Part shown: positions 1 through 8,301 of the stretch, in pieces | Layout of the letters: every line of letters begins with the position of its first letter | Position numbering within the stretch: the stretch's first letter is position 1 | Source of the DNA: CBDCVN01 sp965223045 | Lineage (GTDB): Bacteria > Deinococcota > Deinococci > Deinococcales > Trueperaceae | NCBI GenBank assembly: GCA_965223045.1 | Contig: CBDCVN010000013.1 | Location: forward strand, 5,096,582-5,160,581 | DNA length: 64,000 bases | Direction of reading: 5' to 3' | Program-made: the position numbers and the translations under genes | Notes under the pieces: model-generated | The model's database searches: none | The model's input: only the letters and a program-made list of their open reading frames with translations | Told to the model about the DNA's origin: nothing

Positions 1-2004
1 CTTTCTCAATTAAAAAAAGGTGGGGTGGGCGCTGCTATTCCTGATAAGTCAGGTGTTAATCCTTTGCCTACTCTAGTTAATTGTGATGCACTAGACTTTC
101 TAGCAAATTTGAACAATGACAAACTAAAACTTGCTTTAGAGCTCTACAAAGCCCCATTTCTAAATGATTTAGGTAAACCACTTAACAACTTAGGTTTGAG
201 CCCTCAATTACTCGACTGGGTTACTGAGAAGCAGGAATACTTTGCAGATAAGGCTCGAGAAGCCATGATAGAATTAGCCTCATTAGCTCTCGAGCAAGAC
301 AATCTAGCTGACGTTCGTTACTGGGCCGAGCATGCTCAAAAGCTACCTGCTGCATCTGAACCTACACCAGCAATCTTAGCAAAGCTTAGGCATTTACTAG
401 AAACTAGTCGTGGAGATACTTCTGAAACTACAGATAAAACCCAAGAGTATTTAGCAGAGCTTTCAGAAGAAGCTTTACAAGTTTTTTTGGCCCTGTCTTT
501 ACAAAATAATCCTAATCTTACTATTGTGCGCAAGGCATTAAAGCTTCCTCTAGGAGAGATGTCTTCAATTAGAGAAGAGCTTATATTAGCAGGTCTGATT
601 GATGCTGATACTCAATTAAAGGCTAAGGGCTTGGCTAGCGATTGGTTTGATAAGAATCCAAAAGAGCGTATAGCACTTCTTTTAAAATTAGCAAGGGCCA
701 CCCCTGCAGAGCAAGCTTTTTCACTCTATAAACACATTTATGAAGAAACTCAAGGCTTTGGTGGAGTTGGTGATATACCTCGAGCAAGGCAAGCATATAC
801 TCTCAAAGCAAAAGAGTTAATAGCAAAGTTAGAATTTGCAGAGGCTCAAAAATTACTAGCCCAAACCCGTTTGGTAGAAGACATCTTGGGGTTAGATCCT
901 GAACCTGAGGTTTATTTTCTAGAGGCATATGCCTTAGAGCGTTTAGGACACTATAAAAGGGCAATAGATCTCTTAGAAGGCTTGGCTGAAGAACTTTATA
1001 ATCCAAATATTATAGCCCTAAGATCTACACTTTTTTGGCGTTGTGGTAAGCGCCAGCAGGCTAGATACGCGGCAGAAACTGCTAGTCAAAGTGGCTTAGA
1101 TTGGTTGTGGGCCAAGGCAACAGCTATGAATACTTTGGGCTATTTAGCCCATGCAGAAGAAAAATTTCTAGAAGCCCCTTCTTATTTTAAAAAAGCGGCA
1201 AGCTTTTACCAAGCTACAAATGATGGTAATCGTTGGGTGGGTGCGCTAAATAATTATGCTATTGCTCTAGACAAGCTAGCAATGAATGAAGAAGAAAAGG
1301 GTAATGATGCTGTTTCAAAACTGCGAGAGGACGCGGAATTAGCCTATAAGAATGCACTAACTGCACTTGATGAAATAGAGGATAACCCCATTTTAAGGGC
1401 GCGTATCTTGCTTAATCTTGGTATACTTTGGGAGCGCTGCCAAGATTTGAAACAGGCTGAAAGTTATTATCTCGAGGCTAACAAAATTGCCCTAACAATT
1501 GGTGCTCATGAAGTTACTGCTCGCCTTAAACTTAGTTTGGGATATATATATTTTCAACAGAAAAGAACTAGTGAAGCCACCACTTTTTTTAATCAAGCTA
1601 TAAATATAGGACACAAGGCTGGTGAATTCTTTATTCAAGGTGCAGCAATGGCCAACTTAGCAAATATGAACACTAGTCCTGATACTATGGAAGTTGCACT
1701 CGAGCTAATAGAAAAAAGTGGCAACATGGATGAGCTCTATACATATCAAAAAGCCTATGAAAAAATGCTTAAGCGTATCCTTGAACAGGCTTTACTAAAT
1801 AATAATACTAGAGAAGCTCAACTACTTTTAACAAAGCTAGAGCAACTTTATCAGAAACAAGACAAGCCTATGAACATAGTAAGGGTCCAAGATGCTCTTG
1901 ACGCACTAGTAAATCTTGTAGACGCTAGCCAAAATAAAACTATGCTTATGTCTTTGTTAGATGAAACTGCTCGAGCTTCAGATAATACTGCTAAATTAAG
2001 CTAG
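1..2004 (+). CDS. BTAD/TPR transcriptional regulator, 5' truncated by window edge
   Basis: The frame is open to base 1, so the GTG at 25 is probably not the true start and the N-terminal part, likely a DNA-binding domain, lies outside the window. The first 100 residues read like the helical bacterial transcriptional activation domain (BTAD) of SARP/AfsR-type regulators: an ALELYKAPFL stretch, then WVTEKQ and a paired-helix EHAQKLP end. From about residue 230 onward the protein is TPR-like helical pairs (for example ALERLGHYKRAIDLLEGL and NLGILWERCQDLKQAESYYLEA). There is no signal peptide, so it should be cytoplasmic. The following gene is 220 bp away under its own promoter, so this is the last gene of its transcript. 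The BTAD assignment is by pattern recognition and the target genes are unknown. Confidence 0.7.
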   Translation, partial: LSQLKKGGVGAAIPDKSGVNPLPTLVNCDALDFLANLNNDKLKLALELYKAPFLNDLGKPLNNLGLSPQLLDWVTEKQEYFADKAREAMIELASLALEQDNLADVRYWAEHAQKLPAASEPTPAILAKLRHLLETSRGDTSETTDKTQEYLAELSEEALQVFLALSLQNNPNLTIVRKALKLPLGEMSSIREELILAGLIDADTQLKAKGLASDWFDKNPKERIALLLKLARATPAEQAFSLYKHIYEETQGFGGVGDIPRARQAYTLKAKELIAKLEFAEAQKLLAQTRLVEDILGLDPEPEVYFLEAYALERLGHYKRAIDLLEGLAEELYNPNIIALRSTLFWRCGKRQQARYAAETASQSGLDWLWAKATAMNTLGYLAHAEEKFLEAPSYFKKAASFYQATNDGNRWVGALNNYAIALDKLAMNEEEKGNDAVSKLREDAELAYKNALTALDEIEDNPILRARILLNLGILWERCQDLKQAESYYLEANKIALTIGAHEVTARLKLSLGYIYFQQKRTSEATTFFNQAINIGHKAGEFFIQGAAMANLANMNTSPDTMEVALELIEKSGNMDELYTYQKAYEKMLKRILEQALLNNNTREAQLLLTKLEQLYQKQDKPMNIVRVQDALDALVNLVDASQNKTMLMSLLDETARASDNTAKLS

Positions 2005-2149
2005 ATAATTATTGAGTATAAAAGATAGTAGATAAATCTTGTTGAAATAGTGGCAATAATTTGGTGTAACCAGATAACCGAGGGGTTAAAAGCCAGTACA
2101 GAGCAAATTGTGGTGCTTCAGCAATGTTATTTGACACAATAATTTATAT

Positions 2150-2182
2150 GTTAAGACCTTGTTAAGAGTTTACTTTTAATCT
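2150..2182 (+). promoter_or_regulatory. Pho-box-like direct repeat plus -10 upstream of the subtilase gene
   Basis: GTTAAG occurs at 2150-2155 and again at 2161-2166, exactly 11 bp apart. The other strand reads TTAACA-N5-TTAACA. A TANNNT -10 (TAATCT, 2177-2182) begins after exactly 10 nt. The same geometry precedes two other secreted-protein genes in this window. An 11-bp direct-repeat period is typical of OmpR/PhoB-family response regulators. No regulator gene is present here. Confidence 0.65.
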
Positions 2183-2225
2183 AATGAAAGTATACCTTGA
2201 AAAGGTATGCTTTGGAGGATAAATT

Positions 2226-4631
2226 ATGTATTGGAAATTAATTGTAATTCTTCTTTATTGTTTTTTAGCAATAAGCTCTTCTGCTAATCAACCAGAAGCT
2301 GAGAGGTTATATGAACTGTATCAATTAGGTGGACTCAACAAGTCAGGTGAACCAAATGATCCTGATAACCCAAGCAGGCCACATAATCCAGACAAGCCAA
2401 ACAGGCCAGATCCTGATGACCCTAATAGACCAGATAACCCAGACAGACCAGATAATCCAGACAGACCAAACAGGCCAGATCCTGATGACCCTAATAGACC
2501 AGATAAACCAGATAAGCCTAATAGACCGGACAATCCAAACAGACCACATAATCCAGACAGGCCAAACAGGCCAGATCCTGATGACCCTAATAGACCAGAT
2601 AAACCAGATAATCCTAATAGACCGGACAATCCAAACAGACCAGATAATCCAGACAGACCAAACAGGCCAGACCCTGATGATCCTAATAGACCAGATAATC
2701 CTAATAGACCGGACAATCCAAACAGACCACATAATTCAGACAGGCCAAACAGGCCAGATCCTGATGACCCTAATAGACCAGATAACCCAGATAAGCCTAA
2801 TAGACCAGACAACCCAAACAGGCCAGATAATCCAGATAGGCCAAACAGACCAGACCCTGATGATCCTAATAGACCAGATAAACCGGATAAGCCAAACAGA
2901 CCAGATGACCCAGACAGGCCAAACAGGTCAGATCCAGACAACCCAAACAAGCCAGATAAGCCTAATAGACCAAATGACCAAGACAAACCAGACAGGCCAG
3001 ATGATTTAGATGAGCCAAACACCCCTGATGGATTAGATATCCTAGGCAATCCTAATGAACAAGATGAATCAAGTGAACAAAATGATGAGTTAGATAAAGC
3101 TCCCTTAGAGGGCTTAGAAGAGTATACAGATTTCTCTGAAGAGGAAGTAATTGCTTATGGTGAGCGTATACTGGTTAAAATGCCTTCCCAAGCTTCTAGT
3201 CAAATAGAGGAAGTATTAATTAATAATAAAAATGTAGAATTTTGGCGACAGGATAATGGTGTAGTCCTTGATATTCCCGGGCCTGCAAGCAATATTCTTG
3301 ATGTAAATGAATTTATTGATGGGCAAACTATAGTAGTAAAGCTTGTAAGCACAAATAACAAGGTCATTGAGCGTACCTATAAGCCATTTGGCGCAGTAGT
3401 AAATGGCCAAGTGACTGTACTTATTAAAGGGGCAAACAATCTAGAAGAATGCAGGCGCATCATTGAATCCTTTGAGGGGTTTTCTGCAGAAAAAGTAGCT
3501 TATACAAATCTTTCTGATAATCAAGAAAACAGAGGTCTATGCTTTGCTGTTTTAGATATTGGGAAGTACAGTACTAGTCAAGCTTTGCAAAGATTGAAGC
3601 AAAGTGACCAAGTTTTAGAAGTTGATAGGAATGTTATTTTCTACCCAGATCAAAGTGTTAATTCTTATGATCCTACTTGTAGGGATATTAAAAGATGGCT
3701 TGATCCTACTGCTAGCAACTATGAAAGTATAGACACCACTACACTTTTGAGTACTATCAACGCAGATCAGGCACACAATCAGGGCATCACAGGTAATGAT
3801 GTTACAGTTGCTGTTGTTGGTGGAGGTGTAGATAGCAGTGCTTTGTCTGCAAGCGCTCAAGCTCAACTTGCAGTGGGGTATAATTTTCTTGATGACTCTA
3901 ACGTAACTAATGATGAATATAGCTGTGATTTAGATCGTGATGGTAATCCTGATATTGAAGGACATGATTCGCACATAGCCCAGATCATCCATGATATTGC
4001 TCCTGATGCTGAGATAATTCCTTTGAAAATTTGCAAGAATAACTTTTGCCCTTCAGGGGTTCTTAGTCTAGCTATATTTTATCTATGGAACAGTGGCCAA
4101 CAAGAGGTGATAGTAAATGTGAGCCTAGGAGGTCTTCTAGAGGATAGAACCTTATTACAACTACTGAAAATAGATGACAATTTTGCTAATAGGCTTCTTT
4201 TAATGGCTTCTGCAGGTAATCGTCCACGTGTGAGTAACCACTTTCCATCTGATCATGCCAAACGTGCAGATCCTACCAACCCATCAGCTTCTAGGCCTTT
4301 TTCTGTAGTGGGTGATGTTGGCAATGTTATAGCTGTTGCCGCTACAGGTCTACCAGTTAACTCTAGTAATTGGGAGCTTGCTCCTTTTAATAGAGATGAA
4401 TTTTCAGAAAGGAATCTAGAAGCACCTGGAGTTAGTCTATGCCCAGAAAGTGTTTTAAACTTGGGTTTTCGTTGTAGTGCTACTGATCCAATAGGTATAA
4501 GCGGTACATCATTTTCTGCCCCAGTAGCTACAGGAGTAGCAGCGCTTTATGCTCAAACATTATCTTTGGAACAATCTCGGAGAAAGCTCCTTGGAAATGA
4601 CCCTAGAGATAAAATAGTAGTGTACAAATAG
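2226..4631 (+). CDS. Secreted subtilase-like (S8) protein with long Pro-Asx-Arg repeat; catalytic Asp missing
   Basis: The ATG has a good ribosome site (GGAGG 8 nt upstream) and encodes a signal peptide of about 20 residues. Residues ~40-275 are a P-x-x triplet repeat (PDNPDRPNRPD-like) rich in D, N, R and K, likely an extended, highly charged stalk. After a linker and a pro-region-like segment, residues ~525-795 match the subtilase fold. The His motif EGHDSHIAQ (His580), the oxyanion region ASAGN and the Ser motif GTSFSAPVATG (Ser762) are present. The Asp motif, normally V-A-V-x-D-T/S-G, reads VAVVGGGVD, so Gly532 replaces the catalytic Asp. The protein may therefore be a pseudo-protease or use a different residue. 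It has no C-terminal anchor. The gene contains no CTCGAG sites, unlike most of its neighbours. Confidence 0.8.
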   Translation: MYWKLIVILLYCFLAISSSANQPEAERLYELYQLGGLNKSGEPNDPDNPSRPHNPDKPNRPDPDDPNRPDNPDRPDNPDRPNRPDPDDPNRPDKPDKPNRPDNPNRPHNPDRPNRPDPDDPNRPDKPDNPNRPDNPNRPDNPDRPNRPDPDDPNRPDNPNRPDNPNRPHNSDRPNRPDPDDPNRPDNPDKPNRPDNPNRPDNPDRPNRPDPDDPNRPDKPDKPNRPDDPDRPNRSDPDNPNKPDKPNRPNDQDKPDRPDDLDEPNTPDGLDILGNPNEQDESSEQNDELDKAPLEGLEEYTDFSEEEVIAYGERILVKMPSQASSQIEEVLINNKNVEFWRQDNGVVLDIPGPASNILDVNEFIDGQTIVVKLVSTNNKVIERTYKPFGAVVNGQVTVLIKGANNLEECRRIIESFEGFSAEKVAYTNLSDNQENRGLCFAVLDIGKYSTSQALQRLKQSDQVLEVDRNVIFYPDQSVNSYDPTCRDIKRWLDPTASNYESIDTTTLLSTINADQAHNQGITGNDVTVAVVGGGVDSSALSASAQAQLAVGYNFLDDSNVTNDEYSCDLDRDGNPDIEGHDSHIAQIIHDIAPDAEIIPLKICKNNFCPSGVLSLAIFYLWNSGQQEVIVNVSLGGLLEDRTLLQLLKIDDNFANRLLLMASAGNRPRVSNHFPSDHAKRADPTNPSASRPFSVVGDVGNVIAVAATGLPVNSSNWELAPFNRDEFSERNLEAPGVSLCPESVLNLGFRCSATDPIGISGTSFSAPVATGVAALYAQTLSLEQSRRKLLGNDPRDKIVVYK
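2340..3020 (+). repeat. Coding tandem repeat (P-x-x triplets) in the subtilase-like gene
   Basis: Nine-base units encoding P-D/N-x are arranged into larger blocks that each begin with RPDPDDPNRPD. Six clear block starts are visible, spaced 23-32 codons apart, with decay toward the 3' end. The block lengths are all different multiples of the basic unit, which suggests slippage or unequal crossing-over. All frames stay open because of the short period, so several overlapping open frames here are artefacts. Confidence 0.9.
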
Positions 4632-4648
4632 AGAACCTAAATTAAGAG

Positions 4649-4675
4649 CCTTGGAGCTCCAAAACTCCAAGGTTT
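4649..4675 (+). terminator. Intrinsic terminator after the subtilase gene
   Basis: A perfect 8-bp stem (CCTTGGAG 4649-4656, CTCCAAGG 4665-4672) with an 8-nt loop is followed by TTT, 18 bp past the stop codon. Confidence 0.65.
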
Positions 4676-4874
4676 ACCCTACAAAGCTATTCATAATCAA
4701 GTGTTTTCGAGGGTAACTTCATTAATAAAGCTACACACCTGAAAAGATATGGTTACTATAATAATCTCCTTAGGTTTATTACTGAAATTATAATATCATA
4801 ACTCTCAATCTACCTAATTCCTTACTGAGACCAGTTTTTGGCCTTTGAGAAGTTAGATTATTGAGGTAATACAT

Positions 4875-5204
4875 ATGATCCATATTATTCTTTTAGTAAC
4901 AGGTATTTTAAGAGTCTTACGCTTTGCTTTTAAAGATACTGAGTTTAGGAGCTTAGTTTTTTGGATGTTAATAGTTTTATCTTTAGGAACAGTGTTTTAC
5001 TGGCGCTTTGAGGATTGGCGTTTTCTTGATGCGCTTTATTTCAGTGTAATAACACTAACAACTGTAGGATATGGTGATATCTCACCACAAACTGATCTAG
5101 GGAAAACATTCACCATTTTTTATATTATTACAGGTGTTGGTTTGTTTATGGCCTTTATTACTATGCTAGCAGAAAAGCAAATAGTTTCTCGTAGAAAAAG
5201 ATAA
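4875..5204 (+). CDS. Two-TM potassium channel (Ion_trans_2)
   Basis: A 109-residue protein with a hydrophobic helix at ~31-46, a pore loop carrying the selectivity filter TVGYGDIS at ~70-77, and a second helix at ~86-103. This is the minimal M1-P-M2 pore of a tetrameric K+ channel. It has no cytoplasmic RCK or ligand domain, and a short basic tail (SRRKR) ends it. Two-TM channels of this size usually work alone as small K+ leak pores or pair with separate regulatory proteins. The ATG at 4875 has a weak upstream GAGG. It stands alone between its neighbours. The filter makes the family call firm, while gating and regulation are unknown. Confidence 0.88.
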   Translation: MIHIILLVTGILRVLRFAFKDTEFRSLVFWMLIVLSLGTVFYWRFEDWRFLDALYFSVITLTTVGYGDISPQTDLGKTFTIFYIITGVGLFMAFITMLAEKQIVSRRKR

Positions 5205-5341
5205 ATGCCTGCAAAGTCATAGCTTTCCGTTAGGGGCTCGAGGCCTCTATCTTATGACATATTAACCAACTTTTTCCAGTAAGTTATATCTAATATCTCT
5301 ACAGAAAAACTACCCTTTTAAATCCATTGGCCTAGGTGTTA

Positions 5342-5347
5342 TATAAT
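5342..5347 (+). promoter_or_regulatory. -10 box of leaderless hisC
   Basis: TATAAT lies 6 nt before the GTG start at 5354, so transcription should begin at or next to the start codon. There is no Shine-Dalgarno sequence. This arrangement is common in Deinococcus-Thermus and recurs in this window. Confidence 0.6.
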
Positions 5348-5353
5348 TGACCT

Positions 5354-6415
5354 GTGATACGTAACGCTGTAAAAACCCTAAGCGCCTACAAATTTGAAGA
5401 CAAACCTCATAAAATCAAGCTCAATCAAAATGAGTCTCCCTATGACCTACCACTAGAAATTAAAGGAAAAGCCCTAGAAAAGCTTAAGAACTTACCTTTT
5501 AATCGCTATCCTGAAATGCAAGGTGAAACTTTGCGACAAATGGTAGCTAAGCAAAATAACTGGCTAGAAGATGGTATTATTTTAGGGGGTGGTTCAAACA
5601 CAATTATTCGCTACTTTATAGAGGCTTGTGGTTTAAATCAGCGTGTGCTAACTGTAGCTCCTACCTTTGCTGTTTATAGCTTAGATGCTAATCTGTTAGA
5701 TCCTCATAGTCTAACAGAAATTCCTCTAAATGATGATTTTTCATTACCCAGTGAAGCCCTAAAAGTAGAGCTAAAGCGAGGCACTGGTGTACTTTTTATA
5801 GCTAATCCAGCAGCTCCCACTGGCAACTTGCATCCTGAACCTGAAATAATTGAGTTAGTAGAGTCGGCCCAAGCAAATAATTGGACAGTAGTAATTGATG
5901 AAGCCTACTATCAATTTTCAGGAACAGATTTCAGTTTTTTGGCTAAGCAATATAAGAATGTTGCTGTCTTACGGACCTTCTCTAAAGCGTTTGGTTTGGC
6001 TGGAATTCGTTTAGGCTATGCTTTAGGGAATCCCAAGGTTATTTTAGAGTTGCGTAAAGCCATTCCACCTTTTGTTGTGTCTGCTGTGCAACTTTCTATT
6101 ATAGAAACAGTCCTAGAAGCTTTAGAGAATGGTTCTGGCTTTGTAAAAGATTATTTGGTAGAGGTTAAGAGGGAGCGACAGCATATTTTTACTGCTCTTG
6201 ATAAACTAAAACTAAAATACTACCCTAGTGTCACCAATTTCTTTTTATTAAAGGTAAGAAGTCCTGTTAAGACTCAAGAGGCGCTTTTGAAAGAGGGGAT
6301 TTTAGTACGTCGCCAAGACCATCTTGTTGAAGGTTGTTTGCGAGTGTCTATTGGTACTCCACCTGAGAATGTTTTTTTTCTAGAAACCTTAGCTAAACTT
6401 TGTCAAAAGAATTAA
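5354..6415 (+). CDS. hisC: Histidinol-phosphate aminotransferase
   Basis: A PLP enzyme of aminotransferase class I/II fold that converts imidazole-acetol phosphate and glutamate to histidinol phosphate in histidine synthesis. It is cytoplasmic. Visible landmarks are the substrate-arm start KLNQNESPYDLP, GGGSNTIIRYF (cofactor phosphate contact), ANPAAPTGN, the IDEAYYQF aspartate, TFSKAFGLAGIRLGY with the Schiff-base Lys211, and a C-terminal RVSIGTPPEN arginine. The length of 353 residues is normal. The GTG start is chosen because a TATAAT lies 6 nt upstream and the homology begins at once. No other his gene is adjacent. Aromatic aminotransferase activity cannot be ruled out from sequence alone. 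Confidence 0.9.
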   Translation: MIRNAVKTLSAYKFEDKPHKIKLNQNESPYDLPLEIKGKALEKLKNLPFNRYPEMQGETLRQMVAKQNNWLEDGIILGGGSNTIIRYFIEACGLNQRVLTVAPTFAVYSLDANLLDPHSLTEIPLNDDFSLPSEALKVELKRGTGVLFIANPAAPTGNLHPEPEIIELVESAQANNWTVVIDEAYYQFSGTDFSFLAKQYKNVAVLRTFSKAFGLAGIRLGYALGNPKVILELRKAIPPFVVSAVQLSIIETVLEALENGSGFVKDYLVEVKRERQHIFTALDKLKLKYYPSVTNFFLLKVRSPVKTQEALLKEGILVRRQDHLVEGCLRVSIGTPPENVFFLETLAKLCQKN

Positions 6416-6417
6416 AA

Positions 6418-6449
6418 AACTCACTGCCATTTGCTGACAGTGAGTTTAG
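6418..6449. terminator. Bidirectional terminator between hisC and the convergent small gene
   Basis: AACTCACTG (6418-6426) pairs with CAGTGAGTT (6438-6446). A run of A precedes it and TTT follows, so it can serve both strands. Confidence 0.75.
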
Positions 6450-6464
6450 CTAGACAAAACGAAT

Positions 6465-6860
6465 TTAGTTTATAGTGAAGCTTACAGAATCTCCTTGGTT
6501 ACAGGTAAAGCTGCTGCTGGTTTTAGTATACTCTGAGCTCCAGCTACTTCCACCAGTATTGTACTTCCAGTAAATCTTGACTTTTGTTAAGTCATTTTTA
6601 ACATACTCGAGATCACGTGTCTTAGAACCTTTAATATTAGGAGCAAGTTTCAGTGTTCCCCAAGTAGATTCACTACGCCATTTACTCTTATCATAGTCAT
6701 AGTACTTTACTTTGGTTACTTTGATTTCTTGAACACGATGATTGGTTACAGAGATTTTGACATCTTTACAATTATCTCCTAAAGCGAAACTCATGCTTGC
6801 TAAACTTAAGCCTATCAAAATGGCTCCTGAGGTGAGGGTATATCTAATTAATTTTAACAT
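6465..6860 (-). CDS. Small secreted protein of unknown function
   Basis: A 131-residue protein with a signal peptide of about 27 residues (basic start, hydrophobic core, ASMSFA end) and a mature part rich in K, S, T, W and Y. It has two cysteines that could form one disulphide (CKD near the mature N-terminus, FTCNQGD near the C-terminus). The beta-rich pattern suggests a small extracellular domain. I recognise no family. A ribosome site (GAAAGG) lies about 11 nt before the ATG. It is transcribed divergently from the ABC ATPase. Its promoter carries the same paired GTTAAG boxes and the same ATCAGGATGATTAA downstream sequence as the gene at 18031, so these two unrelated proteins are probably co-regulated. 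Confidence 0.65.
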   Translation of the reverse strand: MLKLIRYTLTSGAILIGLSLASMSFALGDNCKDVKISVTNHRVQEIKVTKVKYYDYDKSKWRSESTWGTLKLAPNIKGSKTRDLEYVKNDLTKVKIYWKYNTGGSSWSSEYTKTSSSFTCNQGDSVSFTIN

Positions 6861-6895
6861 TATAAATGTTCCTTTCAGAATGTAATTTAGGATGT

Positions 6896-6935
6896 TTAAT
6901 CATCCTGATATACAATGTAATTAGGTGCTCTTAAC
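6896..6935 (-). promoter_or_regulatory. Pho-box-like boxes, -10 and conserved downstream element of gene 6860
   Basis: Read on the minus strand, the proximal GTTAAG lies at 6935-6930 and the distal one at 6946-6941, 11 bp apart. A -10 TACATT (6919-6914) begins 10 nt after the proximal box. ATCAGGATGATTAA (6909-6896) begins 20 nt after it. The last two distances are identical upstream of the gene at 18031. Confidence 0.7.
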
Positions 6936-6972
6936 AAGCCCTTAACAAGAAACTATTTACAAAGCAGGGAAG

Positions 6973-6978
6973 TATAAT
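6973..6978 (+). promoter_or_regulatory. Possible -10 box of the ABC ATPase gene
   Basis: A perfect TATAAT directly abuts the ACG codon that would be the start by homology. Such close placement suits a leaderless transcript beginning inside or just after that codon, so the real start of this gene is unclear. Confidence 0.4.
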
Positions 6979-8046
6979 ACGACAGAACTTGAATTAGTAA
7001 ATCTCTATAAACAATTTGATAAGGTTATTGTTGTTAATGGCGTTAACCTAAAAATTCCTGCTGGCAGCCTAGTAGCTTTGTTAGGGCCTTCGGGCTGCGG
7101 TAAGACCACTACCTTGCGTATGATTGCAGGTTTAGAAAGGCCTAACAAAGGTGACGTACTTTTCGGCGGTGAATCTGTTCTGAATATACCTTCTGAAAAA
7201 CGCAATATTGGTATGGTTTTTCAGCGCTATGTTCTTTTCCCTCACATGAACGTATTTAACAATGTTAGTTTTGGCCTCAAAGTGCGGAGAGTACCTAAAG
7301 CTGAAATAGTTAAACGTGTTAATGAAGTTTTAAGTATTGTACAACTCAAAGGTTTAGAAAAACGTTTCCCTAGCCAGCTTTCTGGTGGGCAACAACAACG
7401 AGTAGCTATTGCTAGGACTGTTATTACTAATCCTAGAATCATGCTTATGGATGAACCACTTTCAAACCTAGATGCTAAACTGCGGGAGGAAATGCGTAAT
7501 TTTATTAGCAACTTACATAGGCGTTTAGGAATCACAACTCTTTTTGTTACTCATGACCAAACCGAGGCTATTGAACTAGCTGATCAAATAGCTGTAATGT
7601 TCGAAGGACAAATCTGGCAGTTTGGCACCCCCGAAGAGATCTTTAATTATCCTAAAACCCCACGTATTGCTGATTTTATGGGAACAACTAACCTTATTAA
7701 AGGCAAGCTTATAAAAAAAGGGACTGAAGAAAGTGTTTTGCAAACATCAGTTAGAGATTTATTGATGTCTCAAATACCATCGCAGCCTGAAAATGGTGAG
7801 GTCCTTGCTACAGTGCGCCCTGAGCATATAAGGCTCAGTCAAAAAGATGACGTAAAAGATATGGAGAATTGCTTTAAAGTCAAGGTGAAGGATGTTCTTT
7901 ACCATGGTGGTATTGTTCGTTATCAAGTGGAAGCTAAAGGTATAAATTTGCAAGTAAGAGAACTCTCAACACGTCGTTTTTTAGAAGGTCAAGAGGTGAT
8001 GGTGAAAATAGCTAAGGAACACCTCTGGGTCTTCCCTGAAGTATAA
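6979..8046 (+). CDS. ABC transporter ATPase (PotA/UgpC type with TOBE domain); no standard start codon
   Basis: An importer ATPase with Walker A GPSGCGKTT, Q-loop VFQRYVLFPHM, signature LSGGQQQR, Walker B IMLMDEPLSNLD and switch histidine FVTHDQ. A C-terminal TOBE-like domain holds VRPEHIRL and ends VKIAKEHLWVF. Homology clearly extends upstream (TELELVNLYKQFDKV), yet the first ATG, GTG or TTG in frame is the TTG at 7078, right in front of Walker A, which would delete the first beta strands. An ACG at 6979 stands where the expected Met would be (X-TELELVNL). Possibilities are a rare start codon, an ATG-to-ACG mutation or a sequencing error. The binding protein at 8302 is a likely partner. No permease gene is in the window. 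Confidence 0.8.
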   Translation, partial: TTELELVNLYKQFDKVIVVNGVNLKIPAGSLVALLGPSGCGKTTTLRMIAGLERPNKGDVLFGGESVLNIPSEKRNIGMVFQRYVLFPHMNVFNNVSFGLKVRRVPKAEIVKRVNEVLSIVQLKGLEKRFPSQLSGGQQQRVAIARTVITNPRIMLMDEPLSNLDAKLREEMRNFISNLHRRLGITTLFVTHDQTEAIELADQIAVMFEGQIWQFGTPEEIFNYPKTPRIADFMGTTNLIKGKLIKKGTEESVLQTSVRDLLMSQIPSQPENGEVLATVRPEHIRLSQKDDVKDMENCFKVKVKDVLYHGGIVRYQVEAKGINLQVRELSTRRFLEGQEVMVKIAKEHLWVFPEV

Positions 8047-8112
8047 TAGGGAAAAAATTCGAATGCACTTTCAAATCTATCAAGATCCTGCCACAGGTCT
8101 TATAAGCATTAA

Positions 8113-8175
8113 TTGTAGGGGCTTAAGATTTTAAACCCCTACAACACGTGCTTGATGACAGGTGTTTTTATTTTT
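8113..8175 (+). terminator. Hairpins after the ABC ATPase gene
   Basis: TTGTAGGGG (8113-8121) pairs perfectly with CCCCTACAA (8136-8144). A second, weaker hairpin (ACAC...GTGT) ends in a run of T near 8170. Together they resemble a terminator, although the first could also be a small dispersed palindrome. Confidence 0.45.
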
Positions 8176-8301
8176 TGATGTTGCACAATCACGTGAGAAT
8201 GATTAGGTGTCAATCTGCATGTCTGGCAACTTCTATAGCAATTTTAGAGATTTATTTAAGCTAACCAAGAGATTGAGGATTAAATTTAGGAGATAATAAC
8301 T

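Noticed and set aside
2340..3020. Regular repeats that might suggest a CRISPR array
   Set aside because: Units are contiguous coding triplets of variable block length with no unique spacers; no cas genes nearby.
2321..3049. Long open frames on both strands across the P-x-x repeat
   Set aside because: The short in-phase repeat keeps all frames open; only the plus-strand frame has a signal peptide, ribosome site and continuation into a known fold.
7078..8046. TTG at 7078 as ATPase start
   Set aside because: It lies at the first residue of the Walker A strand and would remove conserved N-terminal sequence that is clearly encoded upstream.
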